Notes under the pieces: model-generated
The model's input: the letters and a program-made list of their open reading frames with translations, nothing else
Database searches by the model: none
Told to the model about the DNA's origin: nothing
Shown: piece after piece, positions 5,639 to 12,741 of the stretch
How the letters are laid out: every line of letters starts with the position of its first letter
How positions within the stretch are numbered: the first letter of the stretch is position 1
Program-made: the position numbers and the translations under genes
Assembly: GCA_041563475.1 (NCBI GenBank)
Contig: JBFFMY010000064.1
Coordinates: 1 to 13,806, forward strand
Length of the DNA stretch: 13,806 nucleotides
Source of the DNA: CAJXZP01 sp041563475
GTDB lineage: Bacteria; Bacteroidota; Bacteroidia; Flavobacteriales_G; Salibacteraceae
Direction of reading: 5' to 3'

Positions 5639-7582
5639 ATGAGAAAGATATTTATAACAGGAATAATCACTTTGTTTTTAGGCGTTGCAAGTTATGCTCA
5701 AGACAAAGTTGCAGAACTAGAAGGAATCAATTATCAAGCTGTTGCCATTGATGATAGCGACCAAGATTTGGTAGGTGCTGATGTGGTTGGAAAGCCTATT
5801 TACAATAGAGAAATTGGCGTGCGGTTTTCTATTACTAATGGCCCTTCAGGAGGTTTTTTATACTACTCGGATGAGCAAACGGTTGTTACAGATAAATACG
5901 GATTATTTTCGCTTACCATTGGTTTAGGAGATTTCGTAGGAGGAGAATTTGATAAACTATTGGATATTCCGTGGATTAATGGGGATCAATGGTTAATGGT
6001 GGAGCTTTCTACCAAAAACAATGGATCGTATAAAGTGGTTAATTACTCCAAGTTAAGGTCAGTTCCCTATGCATTTTATGCCGATGAAGTGGCCGATAAT
6101 TCAGTTACCACCCATAAAATAGTGGATGAAACTATTCAAGCGGAAGATATTGATACCGGAGCGGTTACCACCAGTGAAATATTGGATGAAACCATTTTAG
6201 CAGAAGATATCGCTACGGGAGCAGTAGAAACTTCCGAAATATTGGACGAGACCATATTAGCAGAAGATATTGCCACAGGAGCCGTAGAAACTTCCGAAAT
6301 ATTGGATGAAACCATATTAGCAGAAGATATCGCTACGGGTGCAGTGGAAACTTCTGAGATTTTAGATGAAACTATTTTAGCAGAAGACATTGCCACTGGA
6401 GCAGTAGAAACTTCCGAAATCCTAGATGAAACTATTCAAGCCATTGATATTGATACAGGGGCAGTTACTACGAGTGAAATATTGGATGAAACCATATTAG
6501 CCGAAGATATCGCGACTGGAGCCGTGGAAACTTCTGAGATTTTAGATGAAACTATTTTAGCAGAAGATATCGCGACTGGAGCAGTGGAAACTTCCGAAAT
6601 ATTGGATGAAACTATTTTGGCAGAAGACATTGCCACGGGTGCAGTTGAAACCTCTGAAATATTGAACGAAACTATTTTAGCAGAAGACATCGCCACGGGT
6701 GCAGTGGAAACCTCTGAAATATTGAACGAAACTATTTTAGCCGAAGACATCGCCACGGGTGCAGTGGAAACCTCTGAAATATTGAACGAAACTATTTTAG
6801 CCGAAGATATTGCCACCGGAGCAGTGGAAACTTCTGAAATATTGAACGAAACCATATTAGCAGAAGATATCGCTACCGGAGCCATAGAAACTTCTGAAAT
6901 ATTGAACGAAACTATTTTAGCCGAAGACATTGCTACTGGAGCCGTAGAAACTTCTGAAATTTTGGATGAAACTATTCAAGCTTCTGATATCGATACTGGA
7001 GCGGTTAGGTCGTCTGAAATATTGAATGGCACAATTTTAAACGCAGATATTTCAAATGGAACAATTAATTTAACTACTAAGGTAACAGATGTCTTACCCG
7101 TGTCAAACGGAGGAACAGGTCGTTCGGTAGTGAATCAAGGAGATATCCTAATTGGAAATGGGTCGGGCGCATATGATACTTTGGCGGTTACCGATAGCGT
7201 AATGATATTATCAAACGTGAATGGCAATACAGAGCTCTTTAAATTACGTGCAGGGCTTAGAGCATCTATTCAATTAGATTCTGCCACCAAAACAGTGTAT
7301 ATTTCTGCTGTTGATCAAGCCAATGGCCCTAACACCGGTTCGGGTAATGTGTCGGTTCCTAACCTATCATCAGGAAATCAAGCGGTAAGAAATTTCCCAG
7401 CATCTGGAGTTATGCCAGGTGATATAATTTTAGCTACTATTAGTTCCGATTTACAGGGGCTTACCATGACCGCTTATGTGAGGCAGGCGGGTCAAGTAAA
7501 TGTGGTTTTCTTTAATGGTACAAATGGAAACGTGTTTTTAGGTCCAGTAAGTGTTGGTTTTGCCAACTTTGGTCAACCATAA
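5639..7582 (+). CDS. Secreted fibre-like protein with 16 tandem 20-residue repeats
   Basis: The protein has 647 residues. The signal peptide spans about 1-20 (ending SYA). Residues 25-150 form the N-terminal domain common in Bacteroidota surface proteins, with GINYQAVAIDDS, IGVRFSIT, TDKYGLFSLTIG and finally RSVPYAFYADE. Residues 156-475 are sixteen exact 20-residue repeats with consensus V-E-T-S-E-I-L-D/N-E-T-I-L-A-E-D-I-A-T-G-A. Each repeat consists of two similar 10-residue halves, as expected for a beta-solenoid or trimeric fibre shaft. A PVSNGGTG motif, known from tail-fibre-like proteins, follows at about 487-494, then QGDILIGNGSG. The last 90 residues are a Gly/Val-rich beta domain with PGDIILATISS, possibly a binding head. 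No T9SS sorting domain is seen at the C-terminus. It is the last gene of the operon and is followed by an intrinsic terminator. Function is inferred only: adhesin or surface fibre. Confidence 0.85.
   Translation: MRKIFITGIITLFLGVASYAQDKVAELEGINYQAVAIDDSDQDLVGADVVGKPIYNREIGVRFSITNGPSGGFLYYSDEQTVVTDKYGLFSLTIGLGDFVGGEFDKLLDIPWINGDQWLMVELSTKNNGSYKVVNYSKLRSVPYAFYADEVADNSVTTHKIVDETIQAEDIDTGAVTTSEILDETILAEDIATGAVETSEILDETILAEDIATGAVETSEILDETILAEDIATGAVETSEILDETILAEDIATGAVETSEILDETIQAIDIDTGAVTTSEILDETILAEDIATGAVETSEILDETILAEDIATGAVETSEILDETILAEDIATGAVETSEILNETILAEDIATGAVETSEILNETILAEDIATGAVETSEILNETILAEDIATGAVETSEILNETILAEDIATGAIETSEILNETILAEDIATGAVETSEILDETIQASDIDTGAVRSSEILNGTILNADISNGTINLTTKVTDVLPVSNGGTGRSVVNQGDILIGNGSGAYDTLAVTDSVMILSNVNGNTELFKLRAGLRASIQLDSATKTVYISAVDQANGPNTGSGNVSVPNLSSGNQAVRNFPASGVMPGDIILATISSDLQGLTMTAYVRQAGQVNVVFFNGTNGNVFLGPVSVGFANFGQP
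6104..7063 (+). repeat. Sixteen in-frame 60-bp tandem repeats
   Basis: The array consists of sixteen units of exactly 60 bp with no insertions or deletions, encoding the shaft of the fibre-like protein. Units 1, 6 and 15 carry the variant IQA(E/I/S)DIDTGA, and units 2 and 7 open with VTTSEIL, giving a higher-order pattern. Units 10-14 have Asn where the earlier ones have Asp (NETIL). The stretches starting at 6661 and 6721 differ by one synonymous base, whereas other pairs differ at many third positions. Confidence 0.95.
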
Positions 7583-7605
7583 AAAAAATAAAACTTTTAC
7601 CGTGA

Positions 7606-7637
7606 AGAGGTGTTCATTAGAGCACCTCTTTTTTATT
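7606..7637 (+). terminator. Intrinsic terminator of the surface-protein operon
   Basis: AGAGGTGTTC (7606-7615) and GAGCACCTCT (7620-7629) pair over 10 bp, with one G-U, around an ATTA loop. A run of T residues follows (7630-7635). It lies 23 bp after the stop codon of the fibre-like gene. Confidence 0.88.
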
Positions 7638-7725
7638 TATACATTTTTCCTTTAGCTCTTTTGTAGGGTATAAGGGTAAAATCAAGGGCTATTTAGTGCT
7701 TTCTGTATTGGAAGTAGGTAGTGCG

Positions 7726-7826
7726 TGTCACTTCGAGTGGCCGAAGAGCAACGAAGGGTGTATCGAGAAGCAATTTACTCGGCTTCTGTTCTCCACACAA
7801 TTTCTACGAAATCACTCGAACTGACA
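7726..7826 (+). repeat. 101-bp palindromic repeat, copy 4
   Basis: This copy has the same length and orientation as the other three. The terminal inverted repeat is well kept (TGTCACTTCGAGTG and CACTCGAACTGACA). The right arm of the inner stem has two changes (TTCTCCACAC instead of TTCTCGATAC), so that stem is weakened. Homology ends 3 bp after the core, and none of the 3' extension of copies 1-3 is present. An open frame runs through it into the HNH gene and should not be taken as that gene's N-terminus. Confidence 0.88.
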
Positions 7827-7924
7827 GCCACAAACATTCCATGTCATTACCCGATTGCATAAACCAACCGTTTCTAATACCCCGGGGTTTTCTAAGGGTA
7901 AACACTGATTTTTCAATAATAGTG

Positions 7925-8920
7925 ATGAATATTAGTTGTTGGATTGGTTTTAGGGTTTATTTTCGAATTGCAAATTTTATTCATTTGAAAATTAAACTAA
8001 ATCAAGGAATATCAAAAGGGTTAGGAAAAGCACCTCACAAGCCAATATTGATATTAGCAGTAATTGAAGCATTTGAAAGAGGTATAATTACTGAAAATAG
8101 AATTTATATTACTCCTGAATTATTAAGTCTTTTTAAAAGTTATTGGTATGCTTTGGTAAAGACAGGCCACACTGCAAATTTTACTTTGCCATTTTTTCAT
8201 TTAAAAAATGAAAAGCCCGAATTTTGGTTTTTACAGTCCGCACCGGGTTTTGAATCAGCAATTACTTCATCTAACTCGATCAAAAGTTTTAAAGCTTTAA
8301 ATGAGTTTGTATATTATGCTTATTTGTCTGAGGAGATGTATGGACAAATGTCTAATCAGGTAAAAAGGTTGGAATTAAAGCAATACATTCTATTTCGCTA
8401 TTTTGGAAAGACATCCGTGTCTTTAGGGTATGATGCATTAGGTGAAGCGGAGAATGATATTTTACAGGATGACAGTGCAACATATAGAAACAAGGTTATT
8501 GCCAGTTTCGAATCCAACATAGAAGAGCAGGAAGAAGAAAGGTTTATAAGAGGGAATGCTTTTAAAAAGGCGATACCAAGGATTTATCAGAATATGTGTG
8601 CGATTTCTGGATTGAAAGTTGACGCAACTTTTAATATTTCTATGATAGATGCGTGCCATATTATTCCTTTTTCAGAATCGTATAATGATACAATACAAAA
8701 TGGTATTGCTCTTTGCCCGAATTTGCACAGAGCATTTGATAGAGGATTAATCTCAATTAATGAGAAATTCCAAGTAATGGTTTCTAATAAATTTATTGAA
8801 AATGATTCACAATATGGTATTCACCAATTTGAGGGTAAGCATATTTGGTTATCGGATGAATCAAAATATCATCCTTCTCAAGGAAGCTTAGCCAATCATC
8901 GCAAACGTTTCGGATTTTAA
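7925..8920 (+). CDS. HNH endonuclease of the restriction/defence type
   Basis: The protein has 331 residues from the ATG at 7925. The frame is open back to 7721 but there it reads through repeat copy 4; an ATG at 7841 is another, weaker option. The N-terminal domain (about 20-115) contains KAPHKPILILAVIEA (APHKP at 36-40), NRIYITPEL and LPFFHLKN. I associate this signature with predicted restriction endonucleases of the COG3440 kind, and it may be related to DNA modification-binding domains such as those of phosphorothioate-dependent enzymes. The C-terminal domain is an HNH_2-type nuclease: Cys225, ACHIIPF with His245, NGIALCPN with Asn259, and His268 in LHRAFDRG. These are all the expected catalytic and metal positions, so it should be active. 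It stands alone with no methylase nearby, which fits a modification-dependent enzyme. The DNA looks more AT-rich than the neighbours, hinting at acquisition. Confidence 0.82.
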   Translation: MNISCWIGFRVYFRIANFIHLKIKLNQGISKGLGKAPHKPILILAVIEAFERGIITENRIYITPELLSLFKSYWYALVKTGHTANFTLPFFHLKNEKPEFWFLQSAPGFESAITSSNSIKSFKALNEFVYYAYLSEEMYGQMSNQVKRLELKQYILFRYFGKTSVSLGYDALGEAENDILQDDSATYRNKVIASFESNIEEQEEERFIRGNAFKKAIPRIYQNMCAISGLKVDATFNISMIDACHIIPFSESYNDTIQNGIALCPNLHRAFDRGLISINEKFQVMVSNKFIENDSQYGIHQFEGKHIWLSDESKYHPSQGSLANHRKRFGF

Positions 8921-8982
8921 ATATGTTGGGTAAGATTTTGAAGGGTTATTTTTTAAAGTTTGTGGTTACTGTTAAGAGATCA

Positions 8983-9011
8983 TAAAAAAAGCCTATCAAA
9001 AATGATAGGCT
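8983..9011 (-). terminator. Intrinsic terminator of the cold-shock gene
   Basis: On the minus strand, AGCCTATCA and TGATAGGCT pair over 9 bp around a TTTT loop, followed by seven T residues (8983-8989 region). It lies about 32 bp beyond the stop codon of the cold-shock gene. There is no T-run on the plus side, so it is not a good terminator for the HNH gene. Confidence 0.85.
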
Positions 9012-9043
9012 CTAAAATGTGTATATTTCAAAGAAATATCAGA

Positions 9044-9235
9044 TTAAGCAATTTTTACATTTATTGCGTTTAATCCTTTCTGACCTTCTTCGACATCAAA
9101 GTTAACTTTATCGCCTTCTCTAATTTCGTCTGTCAAACCATTTGCGTGTACGAATACATCTTTACCTCCGTCTTCTGGGGTGATGAATCCGAATCCTTTT
9201 GACTCGTTGAAAAATTTTACTGTACCTGTACTCAT
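9044..9235 (-). CDS. Cold-shock domain protein (CspA family)
   Basis: The protein has 63 residues and is a single cold-shock domain of near-minimal length. It has the RNA-binding motifs RNP1 (KGFGFI, residues 13-18) and RNP2 (VFVHA, 27-31), and begins MSTGTVKFFNESKGFGFI. By family it binds single-stranded RNA and DNA in the cytoplasm and relaxes RNA structure during cold adaptation or growth. Many bacteria carry several paralogues, so I do not assign a letter. A TACCTTCG box lies 22 bp upstream of the start. This would give a leader of only about 15 bases, too short for the long temperature-sensing leader of E. coli cspA. A terminator follows the gene, so it is a single-gene transcript. Confidence 0.95.
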   Translation of the reverse strand: MSTGTVKFFNESKGFGFITPEDGGKDVFVHANGLTDEIREGDKVNFDVEEGQKGLNAINVKIA

Positions 9236-9257
9236 AACTATTATATTAAATTAGATG

Positions 9258-9265
9258 CGAAGGTA
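9258..9265 (-). promoter_or_regulatory. -7 box of the cold-shock gene
   Basis: The minus strand reads TACCTTCG followed by CA, one mismatch from TAnnTTTG and in the favoured TAC-TTTGCA context. It lies 22 bp before the start codon. No clear -33 TTG is visible. Confidence 0.5.
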
Positions 9266-9401
9266 CGCGCAAAAGACTCCCGAATTACCATAATGCATAA
9301 TAATACTATAATTAGGCATATATTAACTTTTCTATCTCTTTTTCAAATAGTTAGATAAATGCATTAAAAGGGCAGGCAATACTTGGTAATCCTACGTGGG
9401 T

Positions 9402-9746
9402 CTAGGCTTTCTTTACAAATTCTGATTTTAACCCCATAGCTCCAAACCCCTCAATCCGGCAATCAATATTATGATCGCCATCGGTTAAACGGATGTTTTT
9501 CACTTTGGTTCCGGCTTTTACCGGTCCGGGTGCGCCTTTTACCGGCAAGTTTTTCAACACAATTACGGTATCGCCATCCGCCAACGGGTTTCCATTGGCG
9601 TCTTTAATTACTTTACCTGCTTCTTCTGCGGCTAATTCGGTGGGACTCCATTCATGACCACATTCTGGGCATACCATCAAGGCATCCATAGGGTAGGTAA
9701 ATTCGGAGCTGCATTTCGGACAAGGAGGTAATACGTCTTCTGCCAT
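9402..9746 (-). CDS. yjdM: PhnA/YjdM family zinc-ribbon protein
   Basis: The protein has 114 residues, against 111 in the E. coli protein. The N-terminal zinc ribbon has CPKC at 9-12 and CPEC at 26-29, followed by GHEW. The C-terminal PhnA domain (about 46-113) contains KDANGNPLADGD, GTKVKNIRL, DGDHNIDC and ends GLKSEFVKK, all hallmarks of YjdM/PhnA. Despite the historical name (alkylphosphonate uptake operon protein), the biochemical role of this family is not settled. It should not be confused with the unrelated phosphonoacetate hydrolase also called PhnA. It is a cytoplasmic protein. A TACATTTG box 22 bp upstream points to its own promoter. The AI-2E permease gene upstream is in the same direction, 84 bp away. 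Confidence 0.93.
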   Translation of the reverse strand: MAEDVLPPCPKCSSEFTYPMDALMVCPECGHEWSPTELAAEEAGKVIKDANGNPLADGDTVIVLKNLPVKGAPGPVKAGTKVKNIRLTDGDHNIDCRIEGFGAMGLKSEFVKKA

Positions 9747-9768
9747 GATGTGTTTTTTTGCGTTTCGG

Positions 9769-9776
9769 CAAATGTA
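9769..9776 (-). promoter_or_regulatory. -7 box of the PhnA/YjdM gene
   Basis: The minus strand reads TACATTTG followed by CC, a full match to the Bacteroidota -7 consensus TAnnTTTG, 22 bp before the start codon. No clear -33 element is seen. Confidence 0.55.
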
Positions 9777-9830
9777 ATTTTATTCCGTGAAAAGGGTTTG
9801 AAAATAGCGCGTGTCGTTTTTTATTTCACT

Positions 9831-10898
9831 TCAGGTATCCTCGCCCAGTAAAATAGAAATAGCCTTGTAGTTCGGACTACGATCCGCAATGAGTTTTACA
9901 AAGCTTACAAACGGTATAAATAGAATCATTCCTGCGGCTCCCCATAATATCCCTCCAATTACAATGGTTACAATAATAGCAAGCGCATTTATTTTTAAGC
10001 GGTTCCCTACAGCCATCGGAAATATGACATAGGCTTCTAAAATTTGAACAATAGAGAACACCACAATTACACCCAAGGGATAGTAAATAGAATTAAACTC
10101 AATCCACGATACCGTAATGGGCAAAAGGGAGGCAATCATAATACCGAAGTAGGGGATGAAGGTAAGAATTGAGGCAATAAACCCAAACAGGAACGGATGC
10201 GGAATACCCAGAATTAAGAGTCCAATACTATTTAAAATGCCTACGATAAGATACACCACCGCCATTCCTTTTACAAAATTGTAGTAAGCGTGAATGGTTT
10301 CAATCAGTATTTCGTAGCTGATATTTTTTGTTTTGGAAGGAAATAGGTGATATAAAACAGAGGTTAACAAGTGACGGTAATACAGTATAAGAGCTGAAAA
10401 TACGAGAATCATTATCCCCGCAAAAAACGATTCAGATAGAGAAATCACCACGGTCCGAATTAGGGGAATCGCCTCAAAATTAGATATATCGATATAATTT
10501 TTGAAAACATCCAGCTGGATACCTTGATCAATTCCAAACGTATTTATGAGGTAGATGTTCAGGGCATTGTAGGTTTCAATTACCTTGGCTTTAAAACCGC
10601 CCCATTCGGTAGTGAATTCCATTACCTGAGAATACAGCAACAAAATAATTAGTCCGAAAACCACTGTAACTCCCAAGATAGCCACCAGAATAGCTACTAT
10701 TTTGTTCATTCCTTTTTGTTCTAACCATTTGCAAATAGGGTAGAGAATGAAACTAATGAGTAGCGCAAAGCTCAGCGGAATAAAAAGCGTTTTACCGAAA
10801 TACAAAAGGAGTAAAACAAGTACTAGAATCTGAAGTCCATTGACAAATGAAATGGATTTTGGTTCGTTTATTAGGCTATTTGATTCTTGAATTTCCAT
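9831..10898 (-). CDS. AI-2E family transporter / PerM-type permease
   Basis: The protein has 355 residues, the usual length for this family, with about seven to eight membrane segments. Two lie near the N-terminus (about 20-58), one at about 66-90, one at about 155-176, and a cluster runs from about 207 to the end. Family signatures are GIPHPFLFGF (231-240) leading to TFIPYFG (246-252). Further on are PMAVGNRLKINALAIIV and the glycine-rich GGILWGAAGMILFIPFV. The soluble stretch at about 90-150 is the typical periplasmic loop. Named members export autoinducer-2 (TqsA) or act as Na+/H+ antiporters, so the substrate cannot be assigned here. The neighbouring genes give no clue. A TAACTTTA box 28 bp before the start is a weak promoter candidate. 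Confidence 0.9.
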   Translation of the reverse strand: MEIQESNSLINEPKSISFVNGLQILVLVLLLLYFGKTLFIPLSFALLISFILYPICKWLEQKGMNKIVAILVAILGVTVVFGLIILLLYSQVMEFTTEWGGFKAKVIETYNALNIYLINTFGIDQGIQLDVFKNYIDISNFEAIPLIRTVVISLSESFFAGIMILVFSALILYYRHLLTSVLYHLFPSKTKNISYEILIETIHAYYNFVKGMAVVYLIVGILNSIGLLILGIPHPFLFGFIASILTFIPYFGIMIASLLPITVSWIEFNSIYYPLGVIVVFSIVQILEAYVIFPMAVGNRLKINALAIIVTIVIGGILWGAAGMILFIPFVSFVKLIADRSPNYKAISILLGEDT

Positions 10899-10926
10899 GG
10901 CGAAAATTAAAAATGCTTCAACACCC

Positions 10927-10934
10927 TAAAGTTA
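10927..10934 (-). promoter_or_regulatory. Possible -7 box of the AI-2E family gene
   Basis: The minus strand reads TAACTTTA, one mismatch from TAnnTTTG, 28 bp before the start codon. This is weaker and slightly further away than the other boxes in the window. Confidence 0.25.
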
Positions 10935-11035
10935 CATGTTTTACGGGAAATAAACGGGAAAATTAGCAGATAAATACAGGGAAATCACATCGGTATTTAT
11001 TCAAAAATTGAGCAAAAGTGAAACGCTAGGATTTT

Positions 11036-11062
11036 GAAGAGCAAAAAGGTCTTCTGCTCTTC
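11036..11062. repeat. 8-bp inverted repeat after the lipoprotein gene
   Basis: GAAGAGCA and TGCTCTTC are perfectly complementary around an 11-base loop, about 30 bp beyond the stop of the lipoprotein gene. There is no T-run on either side, so it may be a weak or Rho-assisted end rather than a standard terminator. Confidence 0.4.
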
Positions 11063-11092
11063 ATTAATCCACGTATTTGTTGCAATGTGCTA

Positions 11093-11599
11093 TTAGTAAT
11101 CTAAACGCAATTCTTGTTCTATGGATTCGTAAAACGTAAAATCAACATCCGGAAATGCTTTTTTATACGAACTGTGAATAAGTACTGCCTTGAATTTTAA
11201 ATCAACTGCGCTGCTCCACGGACTTCCCGGATTGCCATTAGCCCACGTAGTATTGATAAATAAACTACCATTTAAAGAGGAAAATTCTGGCCAAATATTA
11301 ACACTGTTACTGTTGTATGCAAACGGCAATTGCACATAATGATCTACACCATCATACGTATCACTTAAGATGTATACCAATACCACATCTCCGGTATCAA
11401 AACCAATTATGCTATCGTAACTTTCCCATTCTTCACCCGGATTAAAGGTGAGTGTGAAATCAAACGTTTTGGCGTCAGGACCTGATTGTCCTGCAGGACC
11501 TTCAGGGCCAACTGGTCCAGGTTCTCCTGAAGTTCCGTCAACAATGCAACTGCTTACAAAAAACAGCAACGAAATAAAAAGTAAAGTAGAAATTTTCAT
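11093..11599 (-). CDS. Lipoprotein with short collagen-like stretch
   Basis: The protein has 168 residues. It has a lipoprotein signal peptide with lipobox FVSSC and the lipidated Cys at position 18. Directly after it comes a collagen-like run of about six Gly-X-Y triplets (GEPGPVGPEGPAGQSGPD, about residues 25-42). A globular beta-rich domain of about 120 residues follows (FDFTLTFNPGEEW, then VVLVYILSDTYDGVDHY). The gene layout 'lipobox, short G-X-Y stalk, beta domain' is one I know from many Bacteroidota lipoproteins of unknown role. It is expected to be anchored in the outer membrane. A perfect TACATTTG box lies 25 bp upstream. No partner gene lies on the same strand close by; the DUF3667 gene is divergent. 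Confidence 0.83.
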   Translation of the reverse strand: MKISTLLFISLLFFVSSCIVDGTSGEPGPVGPEGPAGQSGPDAKTFDFTLTFNPGEEWESYDSIIGFDTGDVVLVYILSDTYDGVDHYVQLPFAYNSNSVNIWPEFSSLNGSLFINTTWANGNPGSPWSSAVDLKFKAVLIHSSYKKAFPDVDFTFYESIEQELRLDY

Positions 11600-11624
11600 T
11601 GTATAGTATATTAGTTAATAAGCG

Positions 11625-11632
11625 CAAATGTA
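11625..11632 (-). promoter_or_regulatory. -7 box of the collagen-like lipoprotein gene
   Basis: The minus strand reads TACATTTG followed by CGC, a full match to TAnnTTTG, 25 bp before the start codon. A -33 TTG is not obvious. Confidence 0.55.
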
Positions 11633-11762
11633 GGGAATAAGGTTGGTGAATGCTTTTTTAAAAAATACCTACTTTTACTACGTAACGAATCCTCTGTTTT
11701 CATGCAGAGAAAAGCAAAAACAGCTGCCTAAACACCAACACAATTAAAAGCAAAATGGAAAA

Positions 11763-12683
11763 ATGAGTGAACTGGAGAAAATAACGGATGGGGAAGAAGT
11801 AGAAATTAGCTGTAAAAATTGTCAAACCGTTTACACGGGCAATTACTGTCCCAATTGTGGGCAATCTAAACGAGAGTACGATAAGCCCTTTCGGTTTATA
11901 ATTGCCGATTTTGCAGGTGATTTATTTGCTTTTGATACCCGGTTTTGGGAAACCTTTAAAGCCATTTTGTTTCATCCCGGTAAAGTAGCGGCTGATTTTA
12001 TTGAAGGAAAACGCGCACGCTATATGCCGCCTTTTCGGTTGTATGTGTTTTCCAGTTTTGTTTTTTTCTTGCTGTTGAGCTATACCACAAGCTTTGATAA
12101 GTCACTTAATTTTAATGCAGTAGATAAAGATGGGAATGCCGTCTCGGTTTCATTTCATAACGACTCGAGCGTAGTTACTACGAGCGATACCACCCTTGCC
12201 CTCGATAGTTTAGTAAAAAATACTACGCCTTTGGATTCTGTATTAACGATTAATGACCGTAAAATTGACTTTGCAGATATTCGAAATCATCCAGATCGGT
12301 ATTTTGATAAATTCTTAAAATGGATGTCTACTACCATGTTTTTTCTAATGCCTATTTACGGATTTTTGCTCTGGCTTTTCTTTCGTAAATCGTACCGGTA
12401 TTATATGGGGCATTTGGTGCTAGCTCTTAATCAACACGTGTTTGCTTTCTTAGTTTTTACCAGTATAATGCTGGTGGGTATGCCTTTACCCGAAGCGTAT
12501 TTTAACCCGACATCCTTGCTGGTTCTGACTTTGCCTATTTATTTTACCATGGGGGTAAAAGAAGTGTATAACCAAACCCTAAGTTCTGCCTTTTGGCGTT
12601 TAACGGCTATTTGGTTGATATACCTCGTAATAAGCGCTGCGAGTATATTTATAATTATTTATTACTCGGTTACAAGTGGATAA
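11763..12683 (+). CDS. DUF3667 family zinc-ribbon membrane protein
   Basis: The protein has 306 residues. An N-terminal zinc ribbon has CKNC at 17-20 and CPNCGQ at 29-34. Next comes a conserved segment, ADFAGDLFAFDTRFWETF followed by LFHPGKVAADFIEGKRARYMPPFRLY. This is the signature of DUF3667, a family of unknown function found in Bacteroidota. Membrane segments are predicted at about 92-108, 190-207, 221-243, 250-266 and 280-302. A polar loop of about 80 residues lies between the first and second. The zinc ribbon is probably cytoplasmic. The chosen ATG overlaps the stop of a three-codon frame (Met-Glu-Lys) starting at 11755. No close promoter box was found; TACTTTTA at 11670-11677 is a weak distant candidate. 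The next gene starts 58 bp downstream and has its own possible promoter. Confidence 0.88.
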   Translation: MSELEKITDGEEVEISCKNCQTVYTGNYCPNCGQSKREYDKPFRFIIADFAGDLFAFDTRFWETFKAILFHPGKVAADFIEGKRARYMPPFRLYVFSSFVFFLLLSYTTSFDKSLNFNAVDKDGNAVSVSFHNDSSVVTTSDTTLALDSLVKNTTPLDSVLTINDRKIDFADIRNHPDRYFDKFLKWMSTTMFFLMPIYGFLLWLFFRKSYRYYMGHLVLALNQHVFAFLVFTSIMLVGMPLPEAYFNPTSLLVLTLPIYFTMGVKEVYNQTLSSAFWRLTAIWLIYLVISAASIFIIIYYSVTSG

Positions 12684-12707
12684 AAATTGGTAGTCCAAAA
12701 ATTCGAA

Positions 12708-12715
12708 TAAAATTG
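12708..12715 (+). promoter_or_regulatory. Possible promoter before the 135-residue gene
   Basis: TAAAATTG is one mismatch from TAnnTTTG and lies 26 bp before the ATG at 12742. A TTG at 12687-12689, 18 bp upstream, fits the -33 element and its usual spacing. The match is moderate in such AT-rich DNA. Confidence 0.35.
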
Positions 12716-12741
12716 TTTTTTTGTGCACCTAAAAATCAAGT

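Larger units (their letters stand above)
7583..7924. other. Spacer between operon and HNH gene
   Basis: This 342-bp gap contains the operon terminator and repeat copy 4. The remaining parts (7638-7725 and 7827-7924) show no gene and no recognisable promoter. The HNH gene's own promoter could not be found. Confidence 0.6.

Noticed and set aside
6136..6930. Two open frames on the minus strand (86 and 164 codons) inside the repeat array
   Set aside because: They are the antisense reading of the 60-bp repeats and stay open only because the unit is a multiple of three. They have no start context and low-complexity composition.
6104..7063. CRISPR array suggested by regular repeats
   Set aside because: Units are contiguous without spacers, lie in one open frame and differ mainly at third codon positions.
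7701..7717. About 16-base similarity to the 3' end of mnmE, which might have been an integration site duplicate
   Set aside because: The match needs a one-base gap, and matches of this length are expected by chance in AT-rich DNA of this size. There is no integrase and no element between the two sites.
7721..7924. N-terminal extension of the HNH endonuclease
   Set aside because: The first part is repeat copy 4 read in frame (a TSSGRRATKGVSRSN-type peptide also encoded by copy 2). The conserved protein begins after 7925.
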